From contig NZ_UXAW01000062.1 in NCBI RefSeq assembly GCF_900609055.1, forward strand, positions 1 through 38,788: a stretch of DNA of 38,788 nucleotides. Direction: 5' to 3'. Source of the stretch: Pseudogemmobacter humi (GTDB lineage Bacteria; Pseudomonadota; Alphaproteobacteria; Rhodobacterales; Rhodobacteraceae). A model generated the notes under the pieces. The model worked only from the letters and a program-made list of their open reading frames with translations. It did no database searches and had not been told where the DNA came from. The translations under genes were made by a program, and so were the position numbers. The number at the start of each line of letters is the position of its first letter. Position 1 is the first letter of the stretch. Of this stretch, positions 19,901 through 27,889 are shown piece by piece.

Positions 19901-20248
19901 AGGCCGGAGACCGCGGAAACCGGCTTTCACAACTCGGCGATCGAGGCCGCCTTCCGCGCGGCGCTGCCGGGCTACCGGATGGAGCCGCGCGCAGGCGCGA
20001 CGGTGCTGTTCCGCCCGCCGCTCGATCTGCGCTGGAAGGTGTCGGGCGGGCGTTATGTGTCCGCAGCGCGGGAATATGTCTTTGCCGACAACGATCTGAC
20101 CCGCTTCGCGCCGGCGTTGCAGGTGATCGAAGTGCCGGGCGATCACGATTCCATGGTGCTGGAGCCGAACGTCCGGGTGCTGGCGGCGCGGCTGAAGGCG
20201 CTGATCGCGACGGACGAGACCCCGGCCTTCGCGGCGGCGGCGGAGTGA
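13916..20248 (+). CDS. Type I polyketide synthase, KS-AT-KR-DH-ACP-TE
   Basis: This single-module PKS of 2110 residues is expected to extend a carrier-bound acyl starter by one (methyl)malonyl unit, reduce it, optionally dehydrate it, and release it. The KS triad is Cys188 (T-A-C-S-T-S), His324 (H-G-T-G-T) and His364 (N-I-G-H-L). AT has Ser635 in G-H-S-M-G-E and His734 in I-A-A-H-S, instead of the usual HAFH or YASH. KR binds NADPH at G-G-F-G-G-I-G (1155-1161) and keeps Ser1301, Tyr1314 and Asn1318. DH follows, with His1399 and Asp1567. ACP has Ser1776 in D-L-G-G-H-S-L. TE has Ser1921 in G-F-S-G-G-G and His2077. DH after KR is not the usual order. ATG 13916 is used; 13919 and 13883 (with AGGGG 8 nt upstream) are alternatives. 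The next gene starts 4 bp after the stop. Confidence 0.93.
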   Translation: MMSDQTHDPSGLTATDIAIVGMAAHLPGAADIGAYWQNLKAGVESIRVLTEAELLAAGESPQTLRRPNYVPAAAPLDGFETFDADFFGFSPKEAAILDPQHRQFLEVAWEALENAGHPPEGFPGAIGVWAGCGMGSYFYFNLCSNRDLVEQTGMFLLRHTGNDKDFLATRVSHILDLRGPSVNVQTACSTSLVAVHYAAQALLTGECDMALAGGVTIELPHRRGYLHQEGEILSPDGHCHAFDHRAQGTVFGSGAGCVVLRRATDALRDGDHIWAIIKASAINNDGAAKAGYLAPSVDGQAACIAEAQALAGITSDTVSYVECHGTGTYLGDPIEVAALTQAFRESADAKGHCRIGSVKTNIGHLDTAAGVAGLIKVALSLHHRELPPSLGYEAPNPAIDFESSPFLVNDRLTPWQAPVLRAGVNSLGVGGTNAHAVLEEAPARAAAEDSDWPFQPIVISARSKAALDAQAARLAAHLRAHPEQPLADVAFTLKEGRRAFGMRRVLVARSHAETADLLEGANPRLVFSHDHLSEAPGVVFMFPGGGAQYAGMARDLYETEPVFADWIDRGLAVLQPRLDYDLRALWLPAKGEEAAAEAALKRPSVQLPLIMIVEYALAKLYEAWGVTPEILVGHSMGENTAAALAGVMSFEDCIGLVHLRGRLFDTVPAGGMLSVPLPESDLARYWAGDLDMASVNAPGLCVVSGPDAALDALAARLAADEIETQRIAIDIAAHSRMLEPILAAFGDYLRGISLNPPRIPIVSNRSGRVLTDSEATSPDYWVAHLRGTVYFRDCLTTLTEVPGRVYVEMGPGRALSSLAQANGVAAGCVVPALRHPGQEVGDDAWHVASIARLWACGVAADWSQIWGGRTRNRVPLPGYAFQRKPWFIEPGRTAVAAPDEPERSDDLTAWGWKPHWKPAPAGFDIEDLAESPPETWLIFADAAGLCGAAAERLAAVGHRVIRVLPGDTFARMGEERYTLAPERGREGYDLLIRDLAGRGLVPSRILHGWLVTKDESFRPGSSFGHRNLEQGFWSVLFLLQALAGENLARDLKITVLTNGAAQVRAETLTWPGKAMVMGPVRVAPREFSGVEVSALDLELRDPARLAGFVLEEALADGSAVAALRGERRYEQGVKPAPLPEERLDLPEGAHVLITGGFGGIGLTLAEDLIRRHRVKITLIARGALPEGAARAAWLAGHAPDDPVSRRLMALARLEALGGEVHVARADVANLFEMQAARDEGMRRFGPVHAVIHAAGVVADGPLMVKPAAEVEEVFAPKLHGTEVLDRLFPDGSIALMVLFSSTSALTGPAGQVDYVAANEYLNAYAKARAGGATRVVALNWGIWQGVGMAAENLADRLGRPEAPRLPVARPMLTEAGFDARGNRVFYGEFSTRDWLFDGHRTAEGQALLPGTGYLELAAEAWAEQGEAGGFELRDLTFFRALDLAEGERRAVRVRLSRTGEGYGFEVQSQVTVAGRTGWQTHASARLLPQDAIPPGIDPGRIAARLRAPETGQGLASPQERFLSFGARWRVLQSRAFGEGEGLARLTLPAAFRAEPGEGWLAHPALMDLATGWAMELIQGYRPDRLWVPVSYGSARVYGPVPADLVSHVRSAAPNSLDKPTAVFDITLATPGGRVVAEISGFTIRRLDGALTFPPPDPRGLESEAAQAELSPAEERLVAAFRQGIRPAEGAEAFGRALNAGLSQIVVSSLDLPALIRQAGAPQMRAGSQAFERPELENDYIAPRDDIERSLAGFWQELLGVGQVGVEDSFFDLGGHSLIAVRLFAMVRKTWAVDFPISVLFEAPTVAACAAMIREAAGIGEDSAAQAPAKPARRFTHLVPMHQGEGGAGTPFFLVAGMFGNVLNLRHLAQLAGHDRPFYGLQARGLYGEDRPHDNFPGAARDYIAELRQVQPRGPYLLGGFSGGGLIAWEMARQLEAAGDEVALLVLLDTPLPMRPALSRRDKVLIKLAELRARGPGYLAEWARNRWEWERRGRHARPETAETGFHNSAIEAAFRAALPGYRMEPRAGATVLFRPPLDLRWKVSGGRYVSAAREYVFADNDLTRFAPALQVIEVPGDHDSMVLEPNVRVLAARLKALIATDETPAFAAAAE

Positions 20249-20252
20249 GGCG

Positions 20253-21239
20253 ATGGCGCGGCTTCTGAGCGTGATCCTGAACTGGCGCACGCCGGAGATG
20301 ACGCTCCGCGCGGCCGAGGCTGCGCTGGCGGCGCTCGACGGGATCGGGGGGGCGCTGACCATCGTGGACAACGATTCCGGCGACGGGTCGTATGAACGTC
20401 TGAGTGCCGAAGTCGCCGCCCGTGGCTGGGACAAGGGCGCGCATCCGGTGCGGGTGCTGCAATCGGGGCATAACGGCGGTTTCGGGGCGGGGAACAATTT
20501 CGGCATCCGGGCCGGACTGCCCGGCGGCGAGCGGCCGGATTACGTCTATGTGCTGAACTCCGACGCCTTCCCGGCCCGGGACGCGATCCGCATCCTGCTG
20601 GATCATCTGGAGCGCCACCCGCAGACCGGCTTTGCCGGCAGCCATATCCACGGCGAGGACGGCGCGCCGCATCAGACCGCCTTTCGCTTTCCCTCGGTCG
20701 CGGGCGAGTTCGAGGCGCATCTGCGGCTTGGCCTCGTCTCGCGCTGGCTGGCGGGCAGCGTGGTGCCGCTGCCGGTCCCGGTAGAGACCACAAGGGTGGA
20801 CTGGCTGGCCGGCGCCAGCCTGATGATGCGGATGGATGTGCTGGACCGGATCGGCCTGTTCGACGAGCGGTTCTTTTTGTATTTCGAGGAAACCGACCTC
20901 TGCCGCCGTGCCGCGCTGGCCGGCTGGCCCACCGATTACCTGCCCGCAAGCCGGGTCGCGCATATCGGCTCGGTCTCGACGGGGATGAAGACCTGGAGCC
21001 GGATCCCCGGCTTCTGGCTTGATTCGCGGCTGCATTATTTTGCCAAGAATCACGGGCGCGGTTACGCCCTGGCCGCCACCGCCGCCGCTGTGCTGGCGGG
21101 CGCTTTGTGGCGGGCGCGGCTGATGATCCAGCGCAAGGACAGAGGCGATCCGCCGCGCTATCTGCGGGACATGCTGAACCATCATATCCGCCGCGGGTTT
21201 CGGATGATTCCCGCAGCCAGCCGAAAGGGGCGATCATGA
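20253..21239 (+). CDS. Glycosyltransferase family 2, rhamnosyltransferase-like
   Basis: This 328-residue GT-A enzyme resembles WbbL-type rhamnosyltransferases. It has V-I-L-N-W-R-T-P (about 7-14), [23 protein letters not shown], the metal-site region Y-V-L-N-S-D-A, and the acceptor block [17 protein letters not shown]. The L-N-S-D variant and the NGG-F-x-x-GNN motif are typical of this subgroup, which commonly uses dTDP-L-rhamnose. It lies inside the PKS/NRPS operon, 4 bp after the PKS and overlapping the NRPS start by ATGA. It may glycosylate the polyketide-peptide product, or couple that product's operon to the glycan locus. Both are inference from position. Confidence 0.9.
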   Translation: MARLLSVILNWRTPEMTLRAAEAALAALDGIGGALTIVDNDSGDGSYERLSAEVAARGWDKGAHPVRVLQSGHNGGFGAGNNFGIRAGLPGGERPDYVYVLNSDAFPARDAIRILLDHLERHPQTGFAGSHIHGEDGAPHQTAFRFPSVAGEFEAHLRLGLVSRWLAGSVVPLPVPVETTRVDWLAGASLMMRMDVLDRIGLFDERFFLYFEETDLCRRAALAGWPTDYLPASRVAHIGSVSTGMKTWSRIPGFWLDSRLHYFAKNHGRGYALAATAAAVLAGALWRARLMIQRKDRGDPPRYLRDMLNHHIRRGFRMIPAASRKGRS

Positions 21240-24200
21240 GCCTTTCCGCCATTCTCATCGGGAACGAGACGCTGACCAGCCAGTGCGGCGCCTTCTGGCT
21301 GTCGCGCGGGCATCGCATCGCGGTGGTGGTCAGCGAGGCCGCGCCGGTGCGGGCCTGGGCCGCCGCCGAGGGCCTGCCGGTCGCGGATTACGGGCCGGAT
21401 CTGGCGGAACGGCTGCCGGGGGCGGACTGGCTCTTGTCGGTCGCCAATCTGGCGGTGCTGCCCGTGGCGGTGCTGGCGAAGGCCGTGCGCGGCGCGGTGA
21501 ATTTCCACGACGGGCCGCTGCCGGAACATGCCGGGCTGAACGCGCCGGTCTGGGCGATCCTGGCCGGAGAGCCGCGCCATGGTGTGACCTGGCACCTGAT
21601 CGAGGGCGGTCTCGATCGCGGCCGGATCCTGGTGGAACGCAGGTTCGACATCGCCCCGGATGAGACCGCGCTGACGCTGAACACCCGCTGTTTCGAGGCC
21701 GGGCTGGAGAGCTTCCCCGAAGTGGTGGCGCAACTGGAATCCGGCCCGCAGCCGCGCGCTCAGACGGGCGAGGGGCGGCTGCATCTGCGATCCGAGCGCC
21801 CGCCCGCCATGGGCCGGATCGACTTCGCCCGCCCGGTGGCAGAGGTGTTGCGGCTGGTGCGCGCGCTGGATCACGGGCGCTATGCCAACCCGGTGGCCAC
21901 CGCGAAGATCGACACCGGAACGCGGGTTTTGAACGTGGGCAGCGCGGCGCGCGCCGAGGGCGCGGGGGCGCCGGGGGCGGTGCTGGCGGCCTCGCCCGAG
22001 GGGCTGGTGGTGGCCTGCCTCGATGGCGCGGTGCGGCTGAGCCGTCTGACCTGCCAGGAAAAGGGCGGTGTGGTCTGCCCCTCGACCGTCGCCGCAGCGG
22101 CGTTGCCGCTCCTGAGCGCGGAGGAAGCCGCGCGGCTGACCCTGGCCTCGGCGGCGGCCGCAAGGGCAGAGCCTCGGCTGCACCGGCTGCTTGCCGATCC
22201 GCAACCGCTGGCGCTGCCGACGGCGCAGACCGGCGAGGCGGCGGAATGGTGGAAGCTCGGCCTTGCGCTGACCGATCTGCCGGTGCTGGCTTTGGCTGCG
22301 CTTCGTGCTTTCGGGGCGGATGGTGGCGATCTTGCCCGGGCGGTGCCGGGCCTGCCCGGCTATCTCTCGGCATGGGAGCCGGTGCGGGTGGAGCCCGGCG
22401 CGACGGTTGCGGCGGCGCGTGAGACGCTTGGCGCGAGCCTGGCCGCGCCCGGGACCGGCTGGCCGCTGGATCTGATGAGCCGCGACCGGGCGCTCGCTGC
22501 GCTCGCGGTGCCGGCGCTGGCGCTTTCCGGCGCGGGCCCGGTGCAGGGCAGCGCGCTGACGCTTGCCCCCGGCGCGCTGCATTTCGACGCGAGCCGCATC
22601 CCGCCCGAGACCGCGCAGGCGCTGGCGACCCGGATCGACTGGCTGGCGGCACGGATCGAGACGGCGGGGTATGCGAGGCTGGCCGAACTGCCCGCCCTGA
22701 CCCCGGCCGAGCGCGATTTCGTGCTGAATCGCGTGAACGACACCGCGCGCGAGCATGACCGGACCGCCCTGATCCATACCGCTTTCGAGGCCCAGGTCGC
22801 GCGCACCCCCGACGCCCCCGCGCTGGTCTATGAGCGCGAGGTGCTGAGTTACGCGGATCTCAATGCCCGCGCCAACCGTGCCGCCCATGTGCTGCGCGGG
22901 ATGGGGGTGGGACCGGGGATGCCGGTCGGGCTGGCGACACGGCGCGGCCCCGATCTGGTGGTGGGCGCGCTTGCGATCCTCAAGGCGGGCGCGGCTTACG
23001 TTCCGATGGACCCGGCCTATCCGGCGGAACGCCTCGCGCTGTTCGCCGAAGACAGCGCCGCGCCGGTGATCGTGACGCAAAGCGACCTGATCCCCGCGCT
23101 GCCCGAAGGGGTGGCGAAGCTGGCGCTGGACGCCGACCCGCGCCTTGCCGCGGCCCCGCAGACCAACCCCGACAGCGGCGCCGGCCCCGGGGATCTGGCT
23201 TATATGATCTATACCTCGGGCTCGACCGGGCGGCCCAAGGGGGTGATGGTCGAGCACCGCAACGTGGCGAACTTCTTCGCCGGGATGGACGAGCGCCTCG
23301 GGACCACGCCCGGCACCTGGCTTGCGGTGACATCGCTGTCCTTCGACATCTCGGTGCTGGAACTGTTCTGGACGCTTTCGCGCGGCTTCCGGCTGGTGAT
23401 CTCGTCGGATGAGAACCGGGCTCTGGTCTCGGCCGGGCGGATCACGTCCGAGCAGAAGATGGATTTCTCGATCTATTACTGGGGCAACGACGATGGCCCC
23501 GGCCCGCGGAAATACCACCTGCTGCTGGAGGGCGCGCGCTTTGCCGATCAGAACGGCTTCCGCGCGGTCTGGACGCCCGAGCGGCATTTCCACGCTTTCG
23601 GCGGCCCCTATCCGAACCCCGGCGTGACCGGCGCGGCGGTGGCGGCGGTGACAAAAAACATCGACGTGCGGGCGGGCTCGGTCGTGGCACCCCTGCACCA
23701 CCCGGCCCGGATCGCCGAGGACTGGGCGGTGATCGACAATCTTACGAACGGCCGCGCGGGCCTTGGCTTCGCCAGCGGCTGGCATCCCGACGATTTCGTG
23801 CTGCGCCCGGAGAACGCGCCGCCGAACAACAAGGCGGCGATGTTCGATGCGATCACCCAGGTCCGCGCGCTCTGGCGCGGCGAGGGGGTCGATTTCCCGA
23901 AGGGCGACGGGTCGACGTTCACCGTGCGCACCCAGCCCCGCCCGGTTTCCGCCGAACTGCCGGTCTGGGTGACGACCGCCGGAAACCCCGAAACCTGGCG
24001 CGAGGCGGGCCTTGTGGGCGCCAATGTGCTGACGCATCTTCTGGGCCAGTCGGTCGAAGAGGTGGCGGGGAAGATCCGTCTCTACCATGCCGCCCTGCGC
24101 GAGGCCGGGCATGACCCCGCGGATTTCACCGTGACGCTGATGCTGCACACCTTCCTCGCGGCCACGCGCGACGAGGCGCGCCGCCTGGCCGAGGGGCCGA

Positions 24201-25744
24201 TGAAAGCCTATCTCGCCTCGGCCGCCGGGCTGGTGAAGCAATATGCCTGGGCCTTCCCGGCGTTCAAGAAACCGGCGGGCGTGGCGCATCCGATGGACAT
24301 CGACCTGACCGCTTTGTCGGAGGAGGAAAGCGCCGCGATCCTCGATTTCGCCTTCCAGCGTTATTTCGAGGATTCGGGCCTGTTCGGCACGGTGGAGGAT
24401 GCGCTCTCGCGGGTGGAGCAGCTCAAGGCCATCGGTGTGGGCGAGGTGGCCTGCCTTGTGGACTACGGCATCGCGCCCGAACTGGTGCTGGAGGGGCTGA
24501 AGCCGCTGGCCGAGGTGGTGCGGCTTGCGAACAGCGGCGGGCTGGCCGAGGATGATTTCTCGATCGCGGCGCAGATCCGGCGCCATGGCGTCACCCATCT
24601 GCAATGCACGCCCTCGCTGGCGCGGATGATCCTGATGAACGAGGACAGCCGCCGGGCGCTGTCGCGGCTGGACACGATGCTGGTCGGCGGCGAGGCGCTG
24701 CCGGGCGCTTTGGCCGCCGATCTGAACCGCGCGGGCGTCGGGCGGCTTCTGAACATGTATGGCCCGACCGAGACGACGATCTGGTCCTCGGCCGAGGAGG
24801 TGACGGTGGCCGATCCGGTGGTCAACATCGGCAGGCCGCTGGCGAACCAGTTCCTCTATGTGCTGGATGAGGGCGGCGCGCCGGTGGCGCCCGGAACGCC
24901 CGGCGAGTTGTGGATCGGCGGCGAGGGGGTCACCCGGGGCTACTGGAAGCGGTCCGATCTGACCGACGAGCGGTTCGTTCCGAATCCGTTCCACGGTGGC
25001 CGGATGTATCGCAGCGGCGATCTGGTGCGGCTGCGCGCCGACGGGCGGCTGGATTACATCGGCCGGGCCGACCAGCAGGTCAAGCTGCGCGGCTACCGGA
25101 TCGAGCCGGGCGAGATCGAGGCGGTGCTGGAGGAACAGCCCGGTGTCACCCAGGCCGTGGTCATGGTGCGCGAGGACAGCCCCGGCGATCCGCGGCTGGT
25201 GGCCTATACCACCGGCACGGCAGAGGAATCCGCCCTGCGTGCGGCTTTGGCGGCGGAACTGCCCGCCCATATGCTGCCCGCGCATTACCTCCGGCTGGAG
25301 CGGTTCGCGCTGACGCCGAACCGCAAGGTGGACCGCAAGGCCCTGCCCGCGCCCAATGCGCAGCCGGTGGCGGAGGCGGTCTTCGCCGCGCCCGATACCG
25401 GCATCGGGCAAGAGATCGCGCAGATCTGGGCCCGGGTGCTGGGCGTGCCACGGGTTGGCGCGAAGGACAATTTCTTCGCGCTCGGCGGCCATTCGCTGCT
25501 GGCGGTTCAGGCGCATCGCGAGATCCGCGAGAAGCTGCCGCAGGCGAAGATCTCGATCACCGACATCTTCCGCTTCCCGGTGCTGGAGACGCTGACCGCC
25601 CATATCGCCGGACCGCAGGCGGCGGCGGTGCTTACGCCTTCTGCGCCGCAGGTGTTCCGCCCGGCGCCGGGGGGCGAGGGGCTGGACGATGCCATGTCGC
25701 GCCGCCGGGCGATGCGGCTGGCGCGGCGCGGCGTGGATGCCTGA
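21236..25744 (+). CDS. NRPS starter: formyltransferase-A(embedded FMN monooxygenase)-T
   Basis: This 1502-residue starter protein begins with a formyltransferase domain (about 1-300) bearing Asn89, His91 and Asp127, spaced as in Met-tRNA formyltransferase. Residues about 310-500 have no HHxxxDG, so no working condensation domain is visible. The adenylation domain has A3 T-S-G-S-T-G near 661 and A4 at D704. A luciferase-like FMN monooxygenase (about 738-1100, MupA/Atu3671-type) then interrupts it, and it resumes with A5 N-M-Y-G-P-T-E at 1173 and the A10 Lys1364. T-domain Ser1420 is in G-G-H-S-L. The by-eye specificity residues D704, I705, L708, Q1123, L1149, G1151, M1174, I1182, W1183 and K1364 nearly match the glycine code. 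There is no thioesterase. ATG overlaps the previous stop (ATGA). Confidence 0.93.
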   Translation: MSLSAILIGNETLTSQCGAFWLSRGHRIAVVVSEAAPVRAWAAAEGLPVADYGPDLAERLPGADWLLSVANLAVLPVAVLAKAVRGAVNFHDGPLPEHAGLNAPVWAILAGEPRHGVTWHLIEGGLDRGRILVERRFDIAPDETALTLNTRCFEAGLESFPEVVAQLESGPQPRAQTGEGRLHLRSERPPAMGRIDFARPVAEVLRLVRALDHGRYANPVATAKIDTGTRVLNVGSAARAEGAGAPGAVLAASPEGLVVACLDGAVRLSRLTCQEKGGVVCPSTVAAAALPLLSAEEAARLTLASAAAARAEPRLHRLLADPQPLALPTAQTGEAAEWWKLGLALTDLPVLALAALRAFGADGGDLARAVPGLPGYLSAWEPVRVEPGATVAAARETLGASLAAPGTGWPLDLMSRDRALAALAVPALALSGAGPVQGSALTLAPGALHFDASRIPPETAQALATRIDWLAARIETAGYARLAELPALTPAERDFVLNRVNDTAREHDRTALIHTAFEAQVARTPDAPALVYEREVLSYADLNARANRAAHVLRGMGVGPGMPVGLATRRGPDLVVGALAILKAGAAYVPMDPAYPAERLALFAEDSAAPVIVTQSDLIPALPEGVAKLALDADPRLAAAPQTNPDSGAGPGDLAYMIYTSGSTGRPKGVMVEHRNVANFFAGMDERLGTTPGTWLAVTSLSFDISVLELFWTLSRGFRLVISSDENRALVSAGRITSEQKMDFSIYYWGNDDGPGPRKYHLLLEGARFADQNGFRAVWTPERHFHAFGGPYPNPGVTGAAVAAVTKNIDVRAGSVVAPLHHPARIAEDWAVIDNLTNGRAGLGFASGWHPDDFVLRPENAPPNNKAAMFDAITQVRALWRGEGVDFPKGDGSTFTVRTQPRPVSAELPVWVTTAGNPETWREAGLVGANVLTHLLGQSVEEVAGKIRLYHAALREAGHDPADFTVTLMLHTFLAATRDEARRLAEGPMKAYLASAAGLVKQYAWAFPAFKKPAGVAHPMDIDLTALSEEESAAILDFAFQRYFEDSGLFGTVEDALSRVEQLKAIGVGEVACLVDYGIAPELVLEGLKPLAEVVRLANSGGLAEDDFSIAAQIRRHGVTHLQCTPSLARMILMNEDSRRALSRLDTMLVGGEALPGALAADLNRAGVGRLLNMYGPTETTIWSSAEEVTVADPVVNIGRPLANQFLYVLDEGGAPVAPGTPGELWIGGEGVTRGYWKRSDLTDERFVPNPFHGGRMYRSGDLVRLRADGRLDYIGRADQQVKLRGYRIEPGEIEAVLEEQPGVTQAVVMVREDSPGDPRLVAYTTGTAEESALRAALAAELPAHMLPAHYLRLERFALTPNRKVDRKALPAPNAQPVAEAVFAAPDTGIGQEIAQIWARVLGVPRVGAKDNFFALGGHSLLAVQAHREIREKLPQAKISITDIFRFPVLETLTAHIAGPQAAAVLTPSAPQVFRPAPGGEGLDDAMSRRRAMRLARRGVDA

Positions 25745-26342
25745 GGCGGGCGCGGCCCTCGCGGCGCTGGCGGGCGGCTGGCTGCCGGGCTGCGCGGTCG
25801 CCTGGGCCGACCCCGCGCGGGCGTATCCGCTGCTGCCGGGCGAGGATGTGACCGGCATGGTGCCCAAACGCGCGGCGGAGTTCTCGGCCGGGCGGCATGC
25901 GGCGCGGCTGGCGCTCGGCGCGGCGGTGGCGATCCCGAAAGGGGAAGACCGCGCGCCCGTCTGGCCCCGGGGCGTGGCGGGGTCGATCACCCATGCGGGC
26001 GGCGTCTGCCTTGCCGCCGTGTCGCACGAAAGGCGCGGGATCGGGCTGGATCTGGAGCCTTTGCGGGCATTGGGGCCGGAACTGACCGCGCTGATCCAGA
26101 ACGAGGACGACCGGATGGAGGATGCGGGCGATCCGGGCCTGTGGCTCTTTTGCGCCAAGGAAGCGGTCTACAAGGCGCAATATCCGCTGACCCGCCGCAT
26201 TCTCGGCCCCGAGGCGCTGGCGGTGACGATCCGGGGCGGGCATCTCACCGCGCGTTCGCGCGAACCTTCCGCGCAAGGCGGGCAGATCGCCGGGCGCATC
26301 GGGGTTTGCGCGGGCTACGTCCTCGCCGTCGCCTGGCTGTGA
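25737..26342 (+). CDS. Sfp/EntD-type 4'-phosphopantetheinyl transferase
   Basis: This enzyme moves phosphopantetheine from CoA to the conserved serines of carrier domains, here most likely Ser1776 of the PKS and Ser1420 of the NRPS. The 201-residue protein has the family motifs [10 protein letters not shown] (44-53), G-S-I-T-H-A-G-G (82-89), the Mg-binding G-L-D-L-E-P (Asp105, Glu107), and F-C-A-K-E-A-V-Y-K (138-146, with Glu142 and Lys146). ATG 25737 lies 8 bp inside the NRPS end and is taken as the start; an in-frame start at 25689 would lie further inside the NRPS. Its coupling to the NRPS makes the cluster self-sufficient for carrier activation. Confidence 0.93.
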   Translation: MPEAGAALAALAGGWLPGCAVAWADPARAYPLLPGEDVTGMVPKRAAEFSAGRHAARLALGAAVAIPKGEDRAPVWPRGVAGSITHAGGVCLAAVSHERRGIGLDLEPLRALGPELTALIQNEDDRMEDAGDPGLWLFCAKEAVYKAQYPLTRRILGPEALAVTIRGGHLTARSREPSAQGGQIAGRIGVCAGYVLAVAWL

Positions 26343-26443
26343 ATCTTCGCCGACCGCGACGATTTGCCGCGACACGGGTGAATCCCGCGCTAATATCCCG
26401 CCCGGGAACGGTGCCGCGACTTCTGCGGGGCCGGGAGGGAATG

Positions 26444-26662
26444 ATGAAGAAACTGATCGCGATTGTCTGCGTCGTCAGCTGGTCGGGCTTCTGGGCCTTC
26501 GGCTATCTGGCGATTTCGGCCGGGGTCGAAGAGACCGGCCAGATCGCCACGGCGATGATCCTGGCCGCGCTCGGCCTGTTCACCGGCCTTTTCACCTATC
26601 TGAAACTGGCGCGGGCCAGCGACCCGGGTCGCTGGCGTCATGTCCGCCAGTCGGGCGGCTGA
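26444..26662 (+). CDS. Small membrane protein, unknown function
   Basis: This 72-residue protein has two predicted membrane helices (about 3-24 and 35-53) and a basic C-terminal tail. It begins M-K-K-L-I-A-I-V-C-V-V-S-W-S-G-F-W-A-F-G. The GGAGG at 26434-26438 is 5 nt from the ATG at 26444 and only 2 nt from the adjacent in-frame ATG at 26441, so 26444 is chosen. It lies 101 bp after the PPTase gene and is probably a separate unit, or the tail of that operon. No family is recognised. Confidence 0.65.
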   Translation: MKKLIAIVCVVSWSGFWAFGYLAISAGVEETGQIATAMILAALGLFTGLFTYLKLARASDPGRWRHVRQSGG

Positions 26663-26806
26663 CCCTGCCGCTGACCGACCGGCGTTTGTGAGATGTGCCG
26701 GGTCCGGTGACCGGCGGCCCTTCCCGCCTCTGGCGGGCGCAAGCCGGAAAGCGCGGTCCGGTATTCAGGCGCAGCTCTGTATTGCGCAACATTGGCGCCG
26801 CGAAAC

Positions 26807-26836
26807 ATCCCCCCGGAGGTGCTCCCCGGGGGTGAT
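26807..26836. terminator. Bidirectional hairpin between convergent genes
   Basis: ATCCCCCCGG (26807-26816) pairs with CCGGGGGTGAT (26826-26836), with one bulged base. It lies between the small membrane gene (ends 26662) and fdsD (ends 26851). On the minus strand the stem is followed by a short T-rich GTTTCG. It is a likely terminator of the formate dehydrogenase operon, although the T-run is weak. Confidence 0.5.
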
Positions 26837-26850
26837 ACGCTGCGGCGCTG

Positions 26851-27075
26851 TCAGGCGGCGGCGGTGGGGCGGCGGATCTTCTCAGCCGCCTCTACCACCA
26901 GAGGGCGGAAGCCAGCCGCGCCGGAATCCAGCAGTTCAAAGAACTGGCGGCGCATCCGGGGTTCCCAGAAGTCGTTGATATGGCTGGAGATACCCTCGAT
27001 GCCCTCGGCTTTGGGCTTGGTTTCCATGAACATGGAAATCTGGTTCGCCATACGGACGATCTTTTCAGCGGACAT
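26851..27075 (-). CDS. fdsD: Formate dehydrogenase delta subunit
   Basis: FdsD is a small protein needed for active NAD-dependent molybdenum formate dehydrogenase. In Rhodobacter capsulatus and Cupriavidus it is encoded at the end of the operon. This 74-residue version starts M-S-A-E-K-I-V-R-M-A-N-Q-I and has the typical F-F-E-T/M-type helix followed by G-I-S-S-H-I-N-D-F-W-E-P-R-M-R near the middle. Its start overlaps the end of fdhD by 11 bp. It is the last gene of the minus-strand operon, followed by the hairpin at 26807-26836. Confidence 0.9.
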   Translation of the reverse strand: MSAEKIVRMANQISMFMETKPKAEGIEGISSHINDFWEPRMRRQFFELLDSGAAGFRPLVVEAAEKIRRPTAAA

Positions 27076-27874
27076 GGCTTTCCTCGGTGACCAGGCGGTC
27101 TGAATGGGTGAAAAGCTCGAACCGTTCGGGACGGGCGAGCGCGATCAGGGTGATGCCCAGCCTTTCGGCAAGGGCGACGGCATCGGCGGTGGGGGCGGAA
27201 ACCGCGATCAGGACCGGGGCGCCGATGGCCGCGACCTTCTGCACCATGTCGATCGAGACACGGCTGGTCAGCACCACCGCGCCCTCGGGGTGGGGATGGC
27301 GCACCAGATGGCCCGCCAGTTTGTCGAGCGCATTGTGGCGCCCCACATCCTCGCGCGCGGCGAAGAGGCCCGCCGGGGTCCAGAACCCGGCGCAATGCGC
27401 GGCGCGGGTCAGGTCGTGAAGCGGCTGATGCGCGGGCAGCGCGGCGATGGCCTCTTTGACCTGGGCCGGCGTCATGCGGAACGCAGACGGCGGCACCGGC
27501 GGCAGTTCGCGCAAGGCCTGGTCGATGGAATCGATGCCGCAAAGGCCACAGCCCACCGGACCGGCCATGGTGCGGCGGCGGTCCTTCAGCCGGGCCTCGG
27601 CCGTATCGGCCAGCCAGGTCTGCACGTCGACCCCGCGCTCGCCCCGCACCACCGCGATCTCTTCGATCTCGGCGGGCGTGGCGATGCCTTCGGTCAGCGC
27701 GAAACCGTAAGCGAAATCTTCCAGATCCGCGGGCGTCGCCATCATCACCGCCTGGGTGGTGCCGTTGAACGACAGCGCGACCGCCCGCTCTTCGGGCAAT
27801 ACGCGCTCCCCGGTTTCGATTTCATACCGCGCCCCGAAGAAGAGGCGCGGTATGGGCCTTGCGCCCTCGGTCAT
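27065..27874 (-). CDS. fdhD: Formate dehydrogenase accessory sulfurtransferase
   Basis: FdhD (FdsC in the fds nomenclature) passes sulfur from a cysteine desulfurase to the bis-MGD molybdenum cofactor before insertion into the formate dehydrogenase alpha subunit. The 269-residue protein has the sulfur-carrying motif G-C-G-L-C-G, with Cys109 and Cys112. The FdhD blocks F-N-G-T-T-Q-A-V-M-M-A-T-P, A-R-E-D-V-G-R-H-N-A-L-D-K and T-S-R-V-S-I-D-M-V-Q-K are also present. It starts 15 bp after the fdsA stop and overlaps fdsD, consistent with one operon in the order G-B-A-C-D. It should act in the cytosol. Confidence 0.95.
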   Translation of the reverse strand: MTEGARPIPRLFFGARYEIETGERVLPEERAVALSFNGTTQAVMMATPADLEDFAYGFALTEGIATPAEIEEIAVVRGERGVDVQTWLADTAEARLKDRRRTMAGPVGCGLCGIDSIDQALRELPPVPPSAFRMTPAQVKEAIAALPAHQPLHDLTRAAHCAGFWTPAGLFAAREDVGRHNALDKLAGHLVRHPHPEGAVVLTSRVSIDMVQKVAAIGAPVLIAVSAPTADAVALAERLGITLIALARPERFELFTHSDRLVTEESHVR

Positions 27875-27889
27875 CGCGAGATCCCCCGC

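Noticed and set aside
15773-20506. Very long open frame (over 1500 codons) on the minus strand opposite the PKS
   Set aside because: It is antisense to well-supported KS-AT-KR-DH domains, is Arg/Gln/His/Pro-rich and low complexity, and arises from GC-rich third codon positions.
22160-22750. Condensation domain between the formyltransferase and A domains
   Set aside because: No HHxxxDG or other C-domain core motif is present; the region may be a decayed remnant or a linker.
21236-25744. Frameshift or misassembly as the explanation for a luciferase-like domain inside the adenylation domain
   Set aside because: The frame is continuous, the A-domain motifs resume cleanly, codon use is uniform, and this kind of insertion is known in NRPS proteins.
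21182-26158. Minus-strand open frame of over 1600 codons opposite the NRPS and PPTase genes
   Set aside because: Same GC-skew artefact; no recognisable domains, while the plus strand shows formyltransferase, A, monooxygenase, T and PPTase motifs.
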